Source of the DNA: Paenibacillus sp. YN15
GTDB lineage: Bacteria > Bacillota > Bacilli > Paenibacillales > NBRC-103111
NCBI RefSeq assembly: GCF_003285005.1
Contig: NZ_QMFA01000042.1
Location: forward strand, 1-36,062
Direction: 5' to 3'
DNA length: 36,062 nt
Shown piece by piece: positions 16,901 through 28,200 of this stretch (within the stretch, counting starts at the first letter, position 1; every line of letters begins with the position of its first letter). Made by a program: the position numbers and the translations under genes. A model generated the notes under the pieces. The model worked only from the letters and a program-made list of their open reading frames with translations. It made no database searches and was not told the DNA's origin.

Positions 16901-17941
16901 GTGTCAGAAGCCTACAAACAAGCTGGTGTCGATATAGCCGCAGGCAATGAAGCGGTGGAGAGGATGAAGAAGCATGTCGGCCGGACGATGCGCCCCGAGG
17001 TGCTGACCGGTCTGGGCGGCTTCGGCGGTCTGTTCGGATTGGACAAAAACGGCTACCAGGACCCGGTGCTGGTTTCCGGCACGGACGGCGTAGGGACCAA
17101 GCTGAAGCTGGCCTTCGAGCTGGACAAGCATGATACCATCGGCATCGATGCCGTGGCCATGTGCGTCAACGACATTGTGGTGTCCGGCGCCGAGCCTCTG
17201 TTCTTCCTGGATTATCTGGCTTGCGGCAAGCTGGTGCCGGAGAAGATCGAAGCCATTGTCGCCGGCGTGGCCGAGGGCTGCGTTCAGGCCGGCTGCGCGC
17301 TGATCGGCGGGGAAACCGCCGAGATGCCGGGCATGTATCAGGATGGCGAATACGATATCGCCGGTTTCTCCGTGGGTGTGGTGGACCGGCCCAAGATTGT
17401 GGACGGCACCGCCATCCGCCCGGGTGACGCCGTGATCGGCCTGGGCTCCACAGGGGTTCACAGCAACGGCTTCTCCCTGGTGCGCAAGCTCCTGCTGGAG
17501 ACCAAAGGCTACAGCCTGGAGGCCCGGATAGAAGGCTTGAACGGAACTCTCGGCGAGGTGCTGCTTGCCCCCACCAAAATTTATGTAAAATCCATCCTGG
17601 CGCTGCTGAAGCAGGTGGAAGTCAAGGGCATGGCCCATATTACCGGCGGCGGCTTCCTGGAGAATATTCCGCGCTGCCTGCCCGACGGGGTGAATGTGGA
17701 GATCGATTACGGCTCCTGGCCGATCCATCCCATTTTCCACCTGATGCAAAAAGACGGCAATATTACCAACAACGATATGTTCCGCACCTTCAACATGGGC
17801 ATCGGCATGGTGCTGATTGTGCCTGAGGCGGAAGCGGAGAAGGCGTTGAAGCTGGCGGAGGAGCATGGAGAGAAGGCATACCGCCTTGGCCGTGTTACTC
17901 CCGGAGAAAAGATCGTTACCTTTGCAGGTGCGGAGGTATGA
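16901..17941 (+). CDS. purM: AIR synthase (phosphoribosylformylglycinamidine cyclo-ligase)
   Basis: PurM closes the imidazole ring, turning FGAM into AIR with ATP. GTG 16901 is chosen because AAAGGAG lies nine bases upstream and [18 protein letters not shown] is the usual N-terminus. The frame is open further upstream into the repeats, but without support. The 346-aa length is standard. Motifs include [36 protein letters not shown] and [13 protein letters not shown], all typical of the PurM/AIRS family. It overlaps purN by four bases (ATGA). Confidence 0.97.
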   Translation: MSEAYKQAGVDIAAGNEAVERMKKHVGRTMRPEVLTGLGGFGGLFGLDKNGYQDPVLVSGTDGVGTKLKLAFELDKHDTIGIDAVAMCVNDIVVSGAEPLFFLDYLACGKLVPEKIEAIVAGVAEGCVQAGCALIGGETAEMPGMYQDGEYDIAGFSVGVVDRPKIVDGTAIRPGDAVIGLGSTGVHSNGFSLVRKLLLETKGYSLEARIEGLNGTLGEVLLAPTKIYVKSILALLKQVEVKGMAHITGGGFLENIPRCLPDGVNVEIDYGSWPIHPIFHLMQKDGNITNNDMFRTFNMGIGMVLIVPEAEAEKALKLAEEHGEKAYRLGRVTPGEKIVTFAGAEV

Positions 17942-18576
17942 TCAGCCCGGCCTCTTTTTCGGGAGAGGCGCAGCCTCTGCGGATCGCGGTGTTTGCCTCC
18001 GGCGGCGGCAGCAATTTCCAGGCGATAGCCGATGCCATTGCCGAAGGCAAGCTCCATGCGGAGCTGAAGCTGCTGGTCTGCGACAAGCCCCAGGCGGCCG
18101 TGGTGGAGCGGGCAGCCAAGGCGGGAGTGCCCGCCTTCGTCTTCCGCCCCAAGGATTACCCCGGCCGGGAGGCTTATGAGGAGGAAATCCTGCGGAAGCT
18201 CCGGGAGGCCCGGGTGGAGCTGGTGGTGCTGGCCGGGTATATGCGGATTCTCACGGATGTGATGGTGCAGGGCTATTGGGGACGGATGCTGAATATCCAT
18301 CCCTCGCTGCTGCCGTCTTTTCCGGGAATGCACGCGGTCCGGCAGGCTCTGGATTACGGAGTCAAGGTTACCGGCGTGACTGTCCATATTGTGGACGGGG
18401 GACTGGACAGCGGACCGATTGTGGCCCAGCGGGCCGTAGAGCTCCGCGAAGGGGACACGGAGGATTCCGTCAGTGAGCGGATTCACCGCATTGAGCACGA
18501 GCTGTATCCCCAGGTGGTGCAGGATATCGCCAGCGGGAAAATCAAGCTGGAGCAGCTGGTCCGGCAGGAGCAGTAG
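17938..18576 (+). CDS. purN: GAR transformylase (folate-dependent)
   Basis: PurN formylates GAR using 10-formyl-THF. ATG 17938 overlaps the purM stop (ATGA), with GCGGAGGT just upstream, so translation is coupled. The 212-aa protein has a 14-residue N-terminal extension before [14 protein letters not shown]. Catalytic residues are Asn119 and His121 in [12 protein letters not shown] and Asp157 in VDGGLDSGP; all three are offset by 13 from E. coli N106/H108/D144. A 113-nt spacer with no obvious signal separates it from the transformylase gene. Confidence 0.97.
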   Translation: MISPASFSGEAQPLRIAVFASGGGSNFQAIADAIAEGKLHAELKLLVCDKPQAAVVERAAKAGVPAFVFRPKDYPGREAYEEEILRKLREARVELVVLAGYMRILTDVMVQGYWGRMLNIHPSLLPSFPGMHAVRQALDYGVKVTGVTVHIVDGGLDSGPIVAQRAVELREGDTEDSVSERIHRIEHELYPQVVQDIASGKIKLEQLVRQEQ

Positions 18577-18689
18577 GCAAAAGGATCATCTGCCGGGACG
18601 TATGGTGCAGCGGATAGGGTAAATCGGACAGGGTTGAATCGGATATGAACAAACGGATACTTCAACAAAAAAGGACGGGATAAGAACTC

Positions 18690-19874
18690 ATGAGTCAGAA
18701 TGCGGAATCCAAGGAATTGACCCTTCGCTATGGCATGAACCCGCACCAGAAGCAGGCCAAGCTTACCCATGACGCGGCGCTTCCGCTCAAGGTGCTGAAC
18801 GGGGAGCCGGGTTATATCAACCTGCTGGACGCCCTGAACGGCTTTCAGCTGGCACGGGAGCTGCGGCTTGCCACCGGTTTGCCTGCGGCGGCATCGTTTA
18901 AGCATGTCAGCCCTGCGGGGGCGGCGGTAGCCGTACCGCTGACAGGGTCGCTGGCCAAGGCGTATTTTGTGGAGGGGCTCACGCTGTCTCCACTGGCTAC
19001 CGCTTATGCCCGGGCCCGGGGAGCGGACCGGATGTCCTCCTTCGGCGATGCGGCGGCGCTCTCCGATGTGGTGGACGCCTCCACCGCGCAGCTCTTGAAG
19101 CGGGAGGTATCCGACCTGGTAGTGGCGCCGGGATATACGGATGAGGCGCTGGAGATTTTGAAGGCCAAGAAGGGCGGCAAGTACCTGATTCTGCAAATTG
19201 ACCCCGACTATGTGCCCGACCCGCTGGAAAGCCGCAAGCTGTTCGGCCTGACCCTGCAGCAGGAGCGCAACAATGCGGTGATCGATGAGGATGCCCTGAA
19301 TCATATCGTCACTGAAAACAAGGATTTGCCGGAGCAGGCCAAACGGGATTTGCTGATTGCTCTGGTGACGCTGAAATATACCCAGTCCAACTCCATCGTG
19401 TACGCCCTGGACGGACAAACCATCGGCATCGGCGCCGGACAGCAGTCGCGGATTCACTGCACCCGGCTGGCCGGGGACAAGGCGGACCGCTGGTTCCTGC
19501 GCCAGCATCCGGCGGCCCTCTCCATGAGCTTCCGTCCCGGTCTCTCCCGTGCCGAGCAGAACAACGCCATCGACCTGTGGCTGGAGGAGGAACTGACGGC
19601 CGTGGAGCAGGCGGCGTGGGAAGCGGCCTTCGCAGAGGTTCCGGCCAAGCTGACCCGGGAGGAGAAGCGGGCCTGGCTGAATAAGCTCACCGGCGTGTCC
19701 TACGGCTCGGACGCTTTCCTGCCCTTCCGGGACAACCTGGACCGGGCCAGCCGCAGCGGCGTCAAGTATGTGGCCCAGGCAGGCAGCTCCGTGCGGGACG
19801 AGGAAGTGGTCCAGGCCGCCAACGACTATGGCATGGTTATGGCCTACTCCGGCGTCCGGCTGTTCCACCACTAA
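18690..19874 (+). CDS. purH: Stand-alone AICAR formyltransferase (PurH C-terminal half only)
   Basis: This enzyme transfers a formyl group from 10-formyl-THF to AICAR to give FAICAR. ATG 18690 has only a weak ribosome site (AAAGGACGGG). At 394 aa it lacks the whole ~200-residue IMP cyclohydrolase domain of bifunctional PurH, and the reading frame starts at the transformylase domain (LRYGMNPHQ at 12-20). Catalytic residues are visible: Lys71-His72 in FKHVSPAGAA and Asn234 in TQSNSI. As I remember the sequences, it is closer to the animal ATIC transformylase domain than to E. coli PurH: ARARGADRMSSFGD, GIGAGQQSRIHCTRLAGDKA and the C-terminal RLFHH are shared with ATIC. The next gene supplies the missing cyclohydrolase. 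The symbol purV has been used for such single-domain enzymes. Confidence 0.95.
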   Translation: MSQNAESKELTLRYGMNPHQKQAKLTHDAALPLKVLNGEPGYINLLDALNGFQLARELRLATGLPAAASFKHVSPAGAAVAVPLTGSLAKAYFVEGLTLSPLATAYARARGADRMSSFGDAAALSDVVDASTAQLLKREVSDLVVAPGYTDEALEILKAKKGGKYLILQIDPDYVPDPLESRKLFGLTLQQERNNAVIDEDALNHIVTENKDLPEQAKRDLLIALVTLKYTQSNSIVYALDGQTIGIGAGQQSRIHCTRLAGDKADRWFLRQHPAALSMSFRPGLSRAEQNNAIDLWLEEELTAVEQAAWEAAFAEVPAKLTREEKRAWLNKLTGVSYGSDAFLPFRDNLDRASRSGVKYVAQAGSSVRDEEVVQAANDYGMVMAYSGVRLFHH

Positions 19875-19889
19875 GAAGGAGGCGCAGGC

Positions 19890-20621
19890 ATGACAACCAA
19901 CAGAGCCGCACTTGCGGACGCTTATCTGAATGAGCTTCGAACCAATTCCTACCCCGGCCGGGGCATTGTCATCGGCTTGTCCGAGGACGGGGAGCAGTAT
20001 ATCCAGGTCTACTGGATCATGGGGCGCAGCGAAAATAGCCGCAACCGGGTGTTTATTGCCGAGGACAACGGCTTCCTGCGGACGGAAGCCCGGGACCCGG
20101 CCAAGCTCACCGACCCGTCGCTGATTATCTACTACCCGCTGAAGCACTTGGGCGGCGCCCATATCGTCACCAACGGGGACCAGACGGACACCATCCACGA
20201 GGCGCTCCAGCAGGGAGGCAGCTTCGAGGGCGCTTTGGCCACCCGGACCTACGAGCCCGACGGCCCCAACTTTACCCCGCGGATCAGCGGGCTCACGGAC
20301 CTGGCGGACAGCCAGTTTGCCTACAAGCTGTCCATCCTGAAGTCCGCCGGCAACAGCGAGGACCAAACCCTGCGCCACACCTACACCTACGAAAAGGCCC
20401 TGCCCGGCTTCGGCCACTGCATCCATACCTACGAAGGCGACGGCAACCCGCTGCCCTCCTTTACTGGCGAACCCCGGCTGGTTCCCCTCCGCGGCGATGC
20501 GGAGACGATTGCCGGCACATATTGGAGCCTGCTTGATGCGGACAACCGCATTTCTCTTTTGGTCAAAACCATCCGCAAAAACAGCGGTGAAACCGGACTT
20601 GTTATTATCAATAAGGAGTAG
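19890..20621 (+). CDS. purO: IMP cyclohydrolase, archaeal PurO-like
   Basis: The predicted role is ring closure of FAICAR to IMP, the last step of the pathway. ATG 19890 follows AAGAAGGAGG, 15 nt after the transformylase stop. The 243-aa protein is unrelated to the PurH cyclohydrolase domain; it has the PurO pattern of a short N-terminal strand (YPGRGIVIGLSEDGEQYIQV), the WIMGRSENSRNRVF block and many short beta strands (NTN-hydrolase-like fold in PurO). Position supports the role, because the upstream gene makes FAICAR and has no cyclohydrolase domain. The assignment rests on pattern recognition and context. Confidence 0.85.
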   Translation: MTTNRAALADAYLNELRTNSYPGRGIVIGLSEDGEQYIQVYWIMGRSENSRNRVFIAEDNGFLRTEARDPAKLTDPSLIIYYPLKHLGGAHIVTNGDQTDTIHEALQQGGSFEGALATRTYEPDGPNFTPRISGLTDLADSQFAYKLSILKSAGNSEDQTLRHTYTYEKALPGFGHCIHTYEGDGNPLPSFTGEPRLVPLRGDAETIAGTYWSLLDADNRISLLVKTIRKNSGETGLVIINKE

Positions 20622-20626
20622 AGAAC

Positions 20627-21895
20627 ATGCGGATTTTAGTCATTGGAAAAGGCGGCCGGGAGCATGCCATTCTGTGGGCCCTGGCCAAAAGCCCCAAGGT
20701 GTCCAAGCTGTACTGCGCTCCGGGCAACGGCGGAATCGCCTCCCTGGCGGAATGTGTGCCCATCAAGGAGCTGGAGTTCGAGAAGCTTAGCGCTTTTGCG
20801 TTGGAAAACAAGATTGATCTGGTTATGGTTGCCCCTGACGACCCTCTTGTGGCCGGGCTGGTGGACCATCTGGAGGAGAAGGGCATTACCGCCTACGGTC
20901 CCCGCAAAAACGCGGCCCTCATCGAAGGCAGCAAGATCTTTACTAAGCAGTTGATGATGCAATACGGCATTCCTACTGCTGCTTATGCCAGCTTTACCAG
21001 CTACGATGAGGCTGTGGCCTATGTGCGGGCCCAGGGAGCGCCTATTGTGGTCAAGGCCGACGGCCTGGCCGCAGGCAAGGGTGTAATCGTGGCGCGGACG
21101 GTGGAAGAGGCGGAGGAAGCTTTGAAGAGCATTTTGCTGGACAAGGTGTTTGGCGTTTCCGGCAGCAGTGTGGTGATTGAGGAATTTTTGGAAGGGCAGG
21201 AAATGTCCCTGCTGTCCTTCGTGGATGGGACGACTGTTAAGCCGATGGCGCCCTCTCAGGACCATAAGCAGGTCTTCGACAATGACCAGGGGCCGAATAC
21301 GGGCGGGATGGGTACCTACTCTCCTTTGCCCCATATTCCGGAGGCGGTGGTAGAGGAGGCTCTGGCCAACATCGTGCGCCCCATGGCTGAAGCGCTGGTC
21401 AAGGAAGGACGCCCCTTCAAGGGCATCCTGTATGCCGGACTGATGCTGACCAATAAGGGTGTCAAAACCATCGAGTTCAACGCCCGTTTCGGCGACCCGG
21501 AAACCCAGGTGCTTTTGCCCAAGCTGAAGACGGATCTGGTGGATATTATGCTGGCGACCTTGGACGGGACGCTGGAGCAATTGGAAATTGAATGGACCGA
21601 TGACGCGGCTGTTTGCGTCGTGATGGCTTCCCCCGGCTATCCGGGCAGCTATCCTACGGGCTTGACCATCAGCGGTTTGGACCGGGTAAGCCCCGAGGCC
21701 ATGGTATTCCATGCAGGGACGGCGTTGGGTCCGAACGGGGAAATTGTCACTGCCGGAGGCCGTGTGCTGAACGTGGTGGGTGTGGGCCGCGACATCGCCG
21801 AAGCCCGGAACAACGCCTACGCCGAAGTGGACAAAATCAGCTTTGATGGCGCCCACTACCGGACGGACATCGCCGCCAAGGCGTTGCGGGGCTGA
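20627..21895 (+). CDS. purD: Phosphoribosylamine-glycine ligase
   Basis: PurD is an ATP-grasp ligase that makes GAR from phosphoribosylamine and glycine. ATG 20627 follows ATAAGGAG, five bases after the upstream stop. The 422-aa protein has the N-terminal MRILVIGKGGREHAILWAL, VVKADGLAAGKGV (ATP-grasp loop), GPNTGGMGTYSP and EFNARFGDPETQ (metal-binding loop). It has the usual length and is the last gene of the operon, followed by a strong terminator. Confidence 0.97.
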   Translation: MRILVIGKGGREHAILWALAKSPKVSKLYCAPGNGGIASLAECVPIKELEFEKLSAFALENKIDLVMVAPDDPLVAGLVDHLEEKGITAYGPRKNAALIEGSKIFTKQLMMQYGIPTAAYASFTSYDEAVAYVRAQGAPIVVKADGLAAGKGVIVARTVEEAEEALKSILLDKVFGVSGSSVVIEEFLEGQEMSLLSFVDGTTVKPMAPSQDHKQVFDNDQGPNTGGMGTYSPLPHIPEAVVEEALANIVRPMAEALVKEGRPFKGILYAGLMLTNKGVKTIEFNARFGDPETQVLLPKLKTDLVDIMLATLDGTLEQLEIEWTDDAAVCVVMASPGYPGSYPTGLTISGLDRVSPEAMVFHAGTALGPNGEIVTAGGRVLNVVGVGRDIAEARNNAYAEVDKISFDGAHYRTDIAAKALRG

Positions 21896-21932
21896 TAAGG
21901 CATTACACACAATACGGCAGATAGAATTGCAG

Positions 21933-21961
21933 GCGGCTCCCAAAGCGGGGGGCCGCTTTTT
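21933..21961 (+). terminator. Intrinsic terminator of the purine operon
   Basis: GCGGC (21933-21937) pairs with GCCGC (21952-21956), extended by TCCC with GGGG, around an AAAGCG loop and followed by five T residues. It ends the pur operon 38 nt after purD. Confidence 0.92.
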
Positions 21962-22238
21962 GTTGCCTGTTTGTCTCCCTGTCCGGACCATGCCGTGCCC
22001 GCCGCCGAGCTGTTCTTTTGCCGCTTCCCCCAAAAAAAGTCACCTCCACAAGAAAAATGAGCTGCCATACCTAAAGAATGGTCACCTGACGGGAGAGGTG
22101 TCAGTTGTCCGATAAAGGCGGGCTTTGCTATGCTTCGTCACAGCGCGGGAGTCCCGGCTCCGGACTGCGTCAGGATCGGAGGTCGGAGCGCAGGCGGCAG
22201 CACCGCCCAATATGCCCCAAGAAAGGGAGAGATAAGAT
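21962..22238 (+). promoter_or_regulatory. Leader region of the SLH glycosidase gene
   Basis: There is no gene here. A CACCT/AGGTG hairpin lies at 22083-22100. A candidate promoter is TTGTCC (22105-22110), 18 nt from TATGCT (22129-22134). The remaining ~100-nt leader is GC-rich and ends in AAAGGGAG. I do not recognise a riboswitch. Confidence 0.35.
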
Positions 22239-25200
22239 TTGGCCAATCACAGATGGAGGCTTGCAAGAAACATGCTGACGGTTCTTCTGGCAGCATTGCT
22301 GGCTGTTCCCGCAGTCCCCTGGCTGCCCGGTGAGCGCAATCGCACAGTTGCTATGGCAGCTGGCGGAGGGAATATTTTCCAGTTGGCTCCTACAGATGAT
22401 GCATATGTAAGAGGAGGCCATGCCAATGCCGATACTGCTTTCGGTACAGAGGAGAGCATTATTATCAAAAATGTAAACGCTGACATTGTTTCGACCAGAC
22501 AGGGGTTGCTGAAATTTGACCTGAGCGCCGTTCAGGGGCCGGTCCGCTCGGCCAAGCTTAAGGTGTACGGCAAGATAGACTCCGATCCCGATCCCAAGTA
22601 TCCGCCGCATGACCTGTTTTTTTACGGGCTGGAAAATGACAGCTGGACGGAAAAGGGAGCCACCTGGAACAAACGTCCGGATATGGACCATTTTATCGGT
22701 TCGTCGTTGCCGGATAAGACATGGAAGTGGCTTGAAATTGATGCGACCGCTTTCGTAAATAAGCAGCTGCTGCAGGACGGCAAAGCCAGCTTCGGCGTGG
22801 TGCAGAAAACCGCCAATGGGGTTGTCGCCCGCATCAACAGCAAGGAAAGCAGCGCCAATCAGCCGTATCTGGAGATTGAAACCGGTTCTGCCGGGGAGGG
22901 TGTGCCGGAATGGCCGCAGGACGCCCGTCTGGAATTGGCGCAGCGTGCGGGAGAGGAGCCCGCCTTGCAGTGGACTCCCGCAGAGTATGCCGGAGACTAC
23001 CGGATCTACCGGGACGGCGCGCTGCTGGGTACAAGCGGCGGCGGAACCTCCTTCACCCTGGCCGGGCTGGAGCCAGGCCAAAAACATACCTTCCGGGTAG
23101 AAGCCGGAAATGCCCTGGGCCAGTGGAATTCCGCCGGACCGTATGTAACGGCAATCATTCCTCCTGCAGGCAGTGGGGTGATTGCTCCCGCTGCGGACAC
23201 CTTTGTGCAGGGCGGAAGCTCTGCAACGAAAAATTATGGCTCTTCCCCGGTTTTGGCCATCAAAAATGTCAACAGCGACCTGAACGTCACGCGGCAAGGG
23301 CTGCTGAAGTTTGATCTTTCCGGCTATGCGGGAGCCGTTGGCTCCGCTAAGCTGCGCATTTATGCAGCCAGCATAGACGCCGATGCAGCCAATCTTCTTT
23401 TTTACGGTCTGGAGAATGATGGGTGGCAGGAGAATGCAGTGGTTTGGAGCAACAAGCCCGAGTTGGAGCATACGCTGGGGAAAGCCGCTCTGAACAGGAT
23501 CTGGAAATGGGTGGAGATAGATGTCACTTCCTTCATCAGGGAGCAGGCAGCCAAGGACCGGACGGCAGGCTTCGCCATTGTCCAGCAGGAGACAATGGGC
23601 AATGTCATCAACATGACCAGCCGGGAGAACAGCCTGTTCCGTCCCTACCTGACCATTGCGGAGGAAAAGGCCGATCCGCTCGCCCCCGTCTGGCCGGATC
23701 AGGCCCGGGTTGCCGCTGACGGTATGACGGAAACGGGACTCGCCCTGAGCTGGTTCCCTGCAGCCGACCCGGGAGGTGTGACCGCCTACCGGATTTATCG
23801 CAACGGGGAAATTATGGGGACAGTGGATGGCAGTACCCTTGCCTATCAAGCGGAGGGACTGGAGCCGGGCCAGCGGTATACCTTCCGGGTGGAAGCGGGC
23901 AATGCCGCCGGACGGTGGACCTTGGACGGACCGTATGCCACTGTGCTTGTTCCAAAGACCTCGCTGGTATCCGAAGTCATGGGCAATGTTTTCACTGCCG
24001 GGGAGCCCATCCGCATGAAGGTGGCCACCACAAGGCCTTTGGTGGAGTGGAGGGTGCGGGATTGGCGGGGAAGCCTGCAGCAGGAGGGGACTGCCTATTC
24101 TCATAATGGCGAGGTTCAGTTGAATGTCCCTTTTAGCAAGCTGGGGCAATTTATTCTGGAAGCGGCGGTGAAGTCGGAATACGGGGAGGATATCGAGCTG
24201 AAAACAAGCTTCGCCGTTGTTCCCGGGCCGCAGGATCAGGCCAAGCTTGCCGGATCGCCCTTTGGCGTTGCCGCCCATCTTCACCGTTATGCGTACGGCT
24301 GGACGCCCGATTTGCTTCCGTTGATGCATTATGCAGGCATTCATACCGTCCGGGGAGGCAATGAATGGCCTCTCGAAAATCCCAGAGGCGTATACAACTT
24401 CGGGACGCCGGACGGATATATGTACAAGGTTGCCGATAGCGGCATGGAATTTATGCTGGTGACCGGCTATAACAATCCTCTTTACGACAATAACAGCACC
24501 CCCTATACGGAGGATGGCCGCCAGGGCTTTGCCAATTTCGCCAAGGCGTATGCGGATCAATATCCCGGCATGATCCACTCCATGGAGGTCTACAATGAAT
24601 TCAACGGCGGCTTCGGGGACAGGGGCACGGGTCCTGCCGATTCCAAGCCGGAATATTATTTTTCCCTTCTCAAAAAGACCTATGAGACGGTGAAGGCAGC
24701 GCATCCGGACCTGCCGGTGGCGGGGATGGTCACGGCCGGCACTCCGCTGGCCTGGATGGAGGAGGTCTTCAAGCTGGGCGGGCTGGACTATCTGGATGTC
24801 ATTTCTATCCACCCCTACCAGTATCCCAATTCGCCCGAAAAACTGCTGAAGGACATACAGGGGCTGAAGGCGCTGGTGCGCAAGTACAATAACGGGCAGC
24901 TGAAGCCGATTTGGATCAGCGAATTCGGCTGGCCCACCTTTATCGGAGCCAGAGGGGTAACGGAGAGCGTGCAGGCGGATTATTTGCTGCAGGCCCATGT
25001 GCTGGCCCTATCGGAGGGAATCGAAAAGATCATCTGGTACAATTTTATGGATGACGGCATTGTGAAGGATCTGAATGAGGATAACTTCGGTTTGGTGCAC
25101 AATGTATTAAGCGAATGGGGGGCCTATACGCCCAAGCCGGCTTATGCGGTATATGCCGCTATGACCCGGGAGCTTTCCCAAGCGGAATTTAAGGCGGATG

Positions 25201-28200
25201 AAACTGCCGATGGGGTGTCCAGCTACTTGTTTGACGCCGCCGGAACGCCATTGCGGGTGGTTTGGAGCAACACGCCCCTGCAGGCTGCCATTCTTGCGGA
25301 TGGGCCGGTGGAGATTATGGATGCCATGGGCAACTCCGCTCTTTATACCCCCTATGAGGGCAAGATTTACGCCACTCTGACGGGGGAGCCCATCTACATC
25401 AAGGGGGCCGTCGAAGGCGTTGAGCCGGATTCCTCAATCACCATAACCGCCGGCAATGCTTTTGCCGGGCAGCCCGTCCCGATGAGCGTCGGGTTTGCCA
25501 ATTCCGATGCAGAAGAGTTCCAGGCGGAGCTGCGTGTGGACGGTCAGACTTATCCGATTCAGGCTGCCGCCGGGGAGACTGTCAGTGTGCCGGTTGCCGC
25601 AGGGGGACTGTCCAATCCGGGAAGGCGGGTCGTGGAGGGTTATCTGTACCGGGACCAACAGCGGATTGGTCTGCTGCGCAGCATGGCCCAGGTGCAGGAA
25701 GCCTATGAGGTCAGCCTGCATCCCACCTATGCAGCCGGGGAGAAAGGAGAGCAGGTGCTCAAGCTCAAGGTGCGCAATCTGGATGAGCAAACCCCGCTGA
25801 CGGTGGAAAAAGCACAGTGGAAAGTAGGGAGCCAGTCTGGAGAGGAAATCTGGAGCGCCCGGATACAGCCGGGCGAAAGGGGGAGCTTTTCTATTCCTCT
25901 TGCGGCCGTGCCCGAAGGCACCGATCAGGCCGTCAGCGTTAGTCTGAGCCTGGGCTCCGCAGGCAAATACGTCTATGAGGGCAAGCTGCAATTCAACCCC
26001 GTTCTGAAGGGAACCGTAGCGGTGGACGGCAGTGTGGATGAATGGGTTGGTTCAAGCCGGCCTGCTATTGATTTGTCCAAGGGAACCGTCAAAATAACCG
26101 GCTATCAGGGAGCCGGGGATTTAAGCGGGCAGGCATGGATGCACCATGACCAGCAATATCTGTACGTCACGGCGCAAATCACCGACAACAAGCACAGCGC
26201 CGCATTTGCCGGAGCGGATATCTGGCGCAATGACAGCATCCAGTTCGGCATTGCCTCCGGACTTCCCGGAGCAAGCGCCGATTGGTACGAATACGGCATA
26301 TCCCTCACAGATGCCGGTCCTCAGTTGTACCGCTGGACCGCTCCCGCCGGGAAGAAGGCCGGTCCGGTGGAGAGCGGGCAGGTCAGGATTGCCCGTTCCG
26401 AGGAAGAGAAGCACACGGTCTATGAGCTGGCTCTGCCCTGGGAAGAGCTTGAGCCTGTCCGGGCGCAGAAGGATGGCGTCATCAGCTTCTCTCTGCTGGT
26501 TAACGACAACGATGGCGATGGCAGACGGGGCTGGATTGAGTGGGGCTCGGGAATCGGCGAGGGCAAGCAGCCCAGCAAATTCAGAACCATGCAGTGGATT
26601 GACGATTCCTACCTCCCTGCCGTCCGCATCACCGGGGTTCAAAATGGGGCCGTCTACAACGACCGGGCTGTGCCCGTTGTGAGGGCGGAGGATGAGGACG
26701 GGGACCTGGCGGAGGTTCACATTCTCCTGGACGGAGCGCCCTGGGATTCCGGCATAGCCGTCACCGGCAAAGGAAGCCATGTGCTGGCCGCAGAGGCGAG
26801 GGATCAGGCTGGGCATACGGCCAAGGCTTCCGCTGCCTTCACCATCCTGCACAGCACGGCGCTCGGGCTGGAGAACAAGGCGGTGAAGCTGGGCGAAGCC
26901 ATCGTCCTGCAGGCTGCGCTCCGTGATCTTGGGGACCGTCCGGTTGCCGGACAGCCGGTTGCCTTCAATATTTCGGGACAGTCGGGCACCGCTCTGACGG
27001 ATGAAGCGGGGATGGCTTCCTGGACAGTGCCGGAAGGGGCTTTGCCGGAAGCGGGCATATACCCGTGGCAGGCTATGTATGCGGGGAGCGATACGGATTA
27101 TTACAGGGGGAGCAGCGGGCGGAGAAGCCTGCATGTGTATGAAGGCGCAGCCGTTCCGCCTGTTGCTCTAAGTGGACGGTATGCCACCCGGAGCGGTGAG
27201 GCGGTTAACGGGACGCTCCGGGCGGAGGCGGCGGCAGGCAGCAGTCTGAGCTTTTGGATCACTGCCAATGGCAGCAAGGGAACGGCAACGATTACGGATG
27301 CGGTGTATGGGCAGTTTATTTATGAGCCGCGGCCCGGTGAGACAGGAATGGATGAATTTCAGTTTGCGGTTTCCGATGGAACAGCGCAATCGGCGCCGGC
27401 CACCATTGCCATTGAAATCCGGGAGGAGGAGCCGGTTCTCCGTCAACTGGAGTTTGGGCAATCCGGGTACACTCTGTATCCGGGGGATACCCTGCAGACC
27501 GTGGTGCAGGCTGTTTATGAGCATGGCGCCCGCGTGGACGCAACCTCCCGGTCCAGCTTCTCCTCGGGCAATCCTGCCGTGGCGGAGATGAATGCCGCCG
27601 GGGTCATTCAGGCGCGTTCAGCGGGAACAACGGTGATTGCAGCCACTTATGGAGGGCTTAGGGCAGAAGCGACAGTAACTGTGAAGGAGCGCTGGTATTC
27701 AACAGGGGGCGCCCCCTCTGAAGCAATATCGGCTACAGGTCGTCTGCTGGTTCCTTCGGGAATACCGGGTGAGCTTTCGCTGAACAGCGAGGCGGCAATT
27801 TCCATCCCGGCCGGGGCCATGAATGCCTCTGTTCTCTATACCATCGAAAAGCTGGAAAATCGGCAGGACTATCCTGCGGGCGACGGTCTTATCCTGATGA
27901 GCGGCATGTACGATATCCAAAAGGATGTCCCGGGGGATTTTGCCAAGCCTGTGCTCGTCCGCATCCGACTGGCTTCGGGGATGCCGGGAGCAGGACGGCA
28001 GCCGGCGCTTTATTATTATGATAACCAGACGGGGAAATGGGTGAAAATAGGCGGGACGCTTCAGGACGGATTCGTCGGCGCTCAGGTGGATCACTTTACC
28101 GTATTTGCTGTTTTTGCGGAAGCGCCCGGGCAGGAGAAGCCCGTGAAGACGGAGCCGCCGTTAATGGGATTTGCGGATATTTCAGGCCATTGGGGGGAGG

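Noticed and set aside
22083-22238. Riboswitch in the leader of the SLH glycosidase
   Set aside because: The region is structured but does not match the conserved cores of c-di-GMP, c-di-AMP or other classes I can recognise.
22170-24998. 942-codon minus-strand open frame within the SLH glycosidase gene
   Set aside because: It has no domain and no ribosome site, and the plus strand encodes a clear modular protein.
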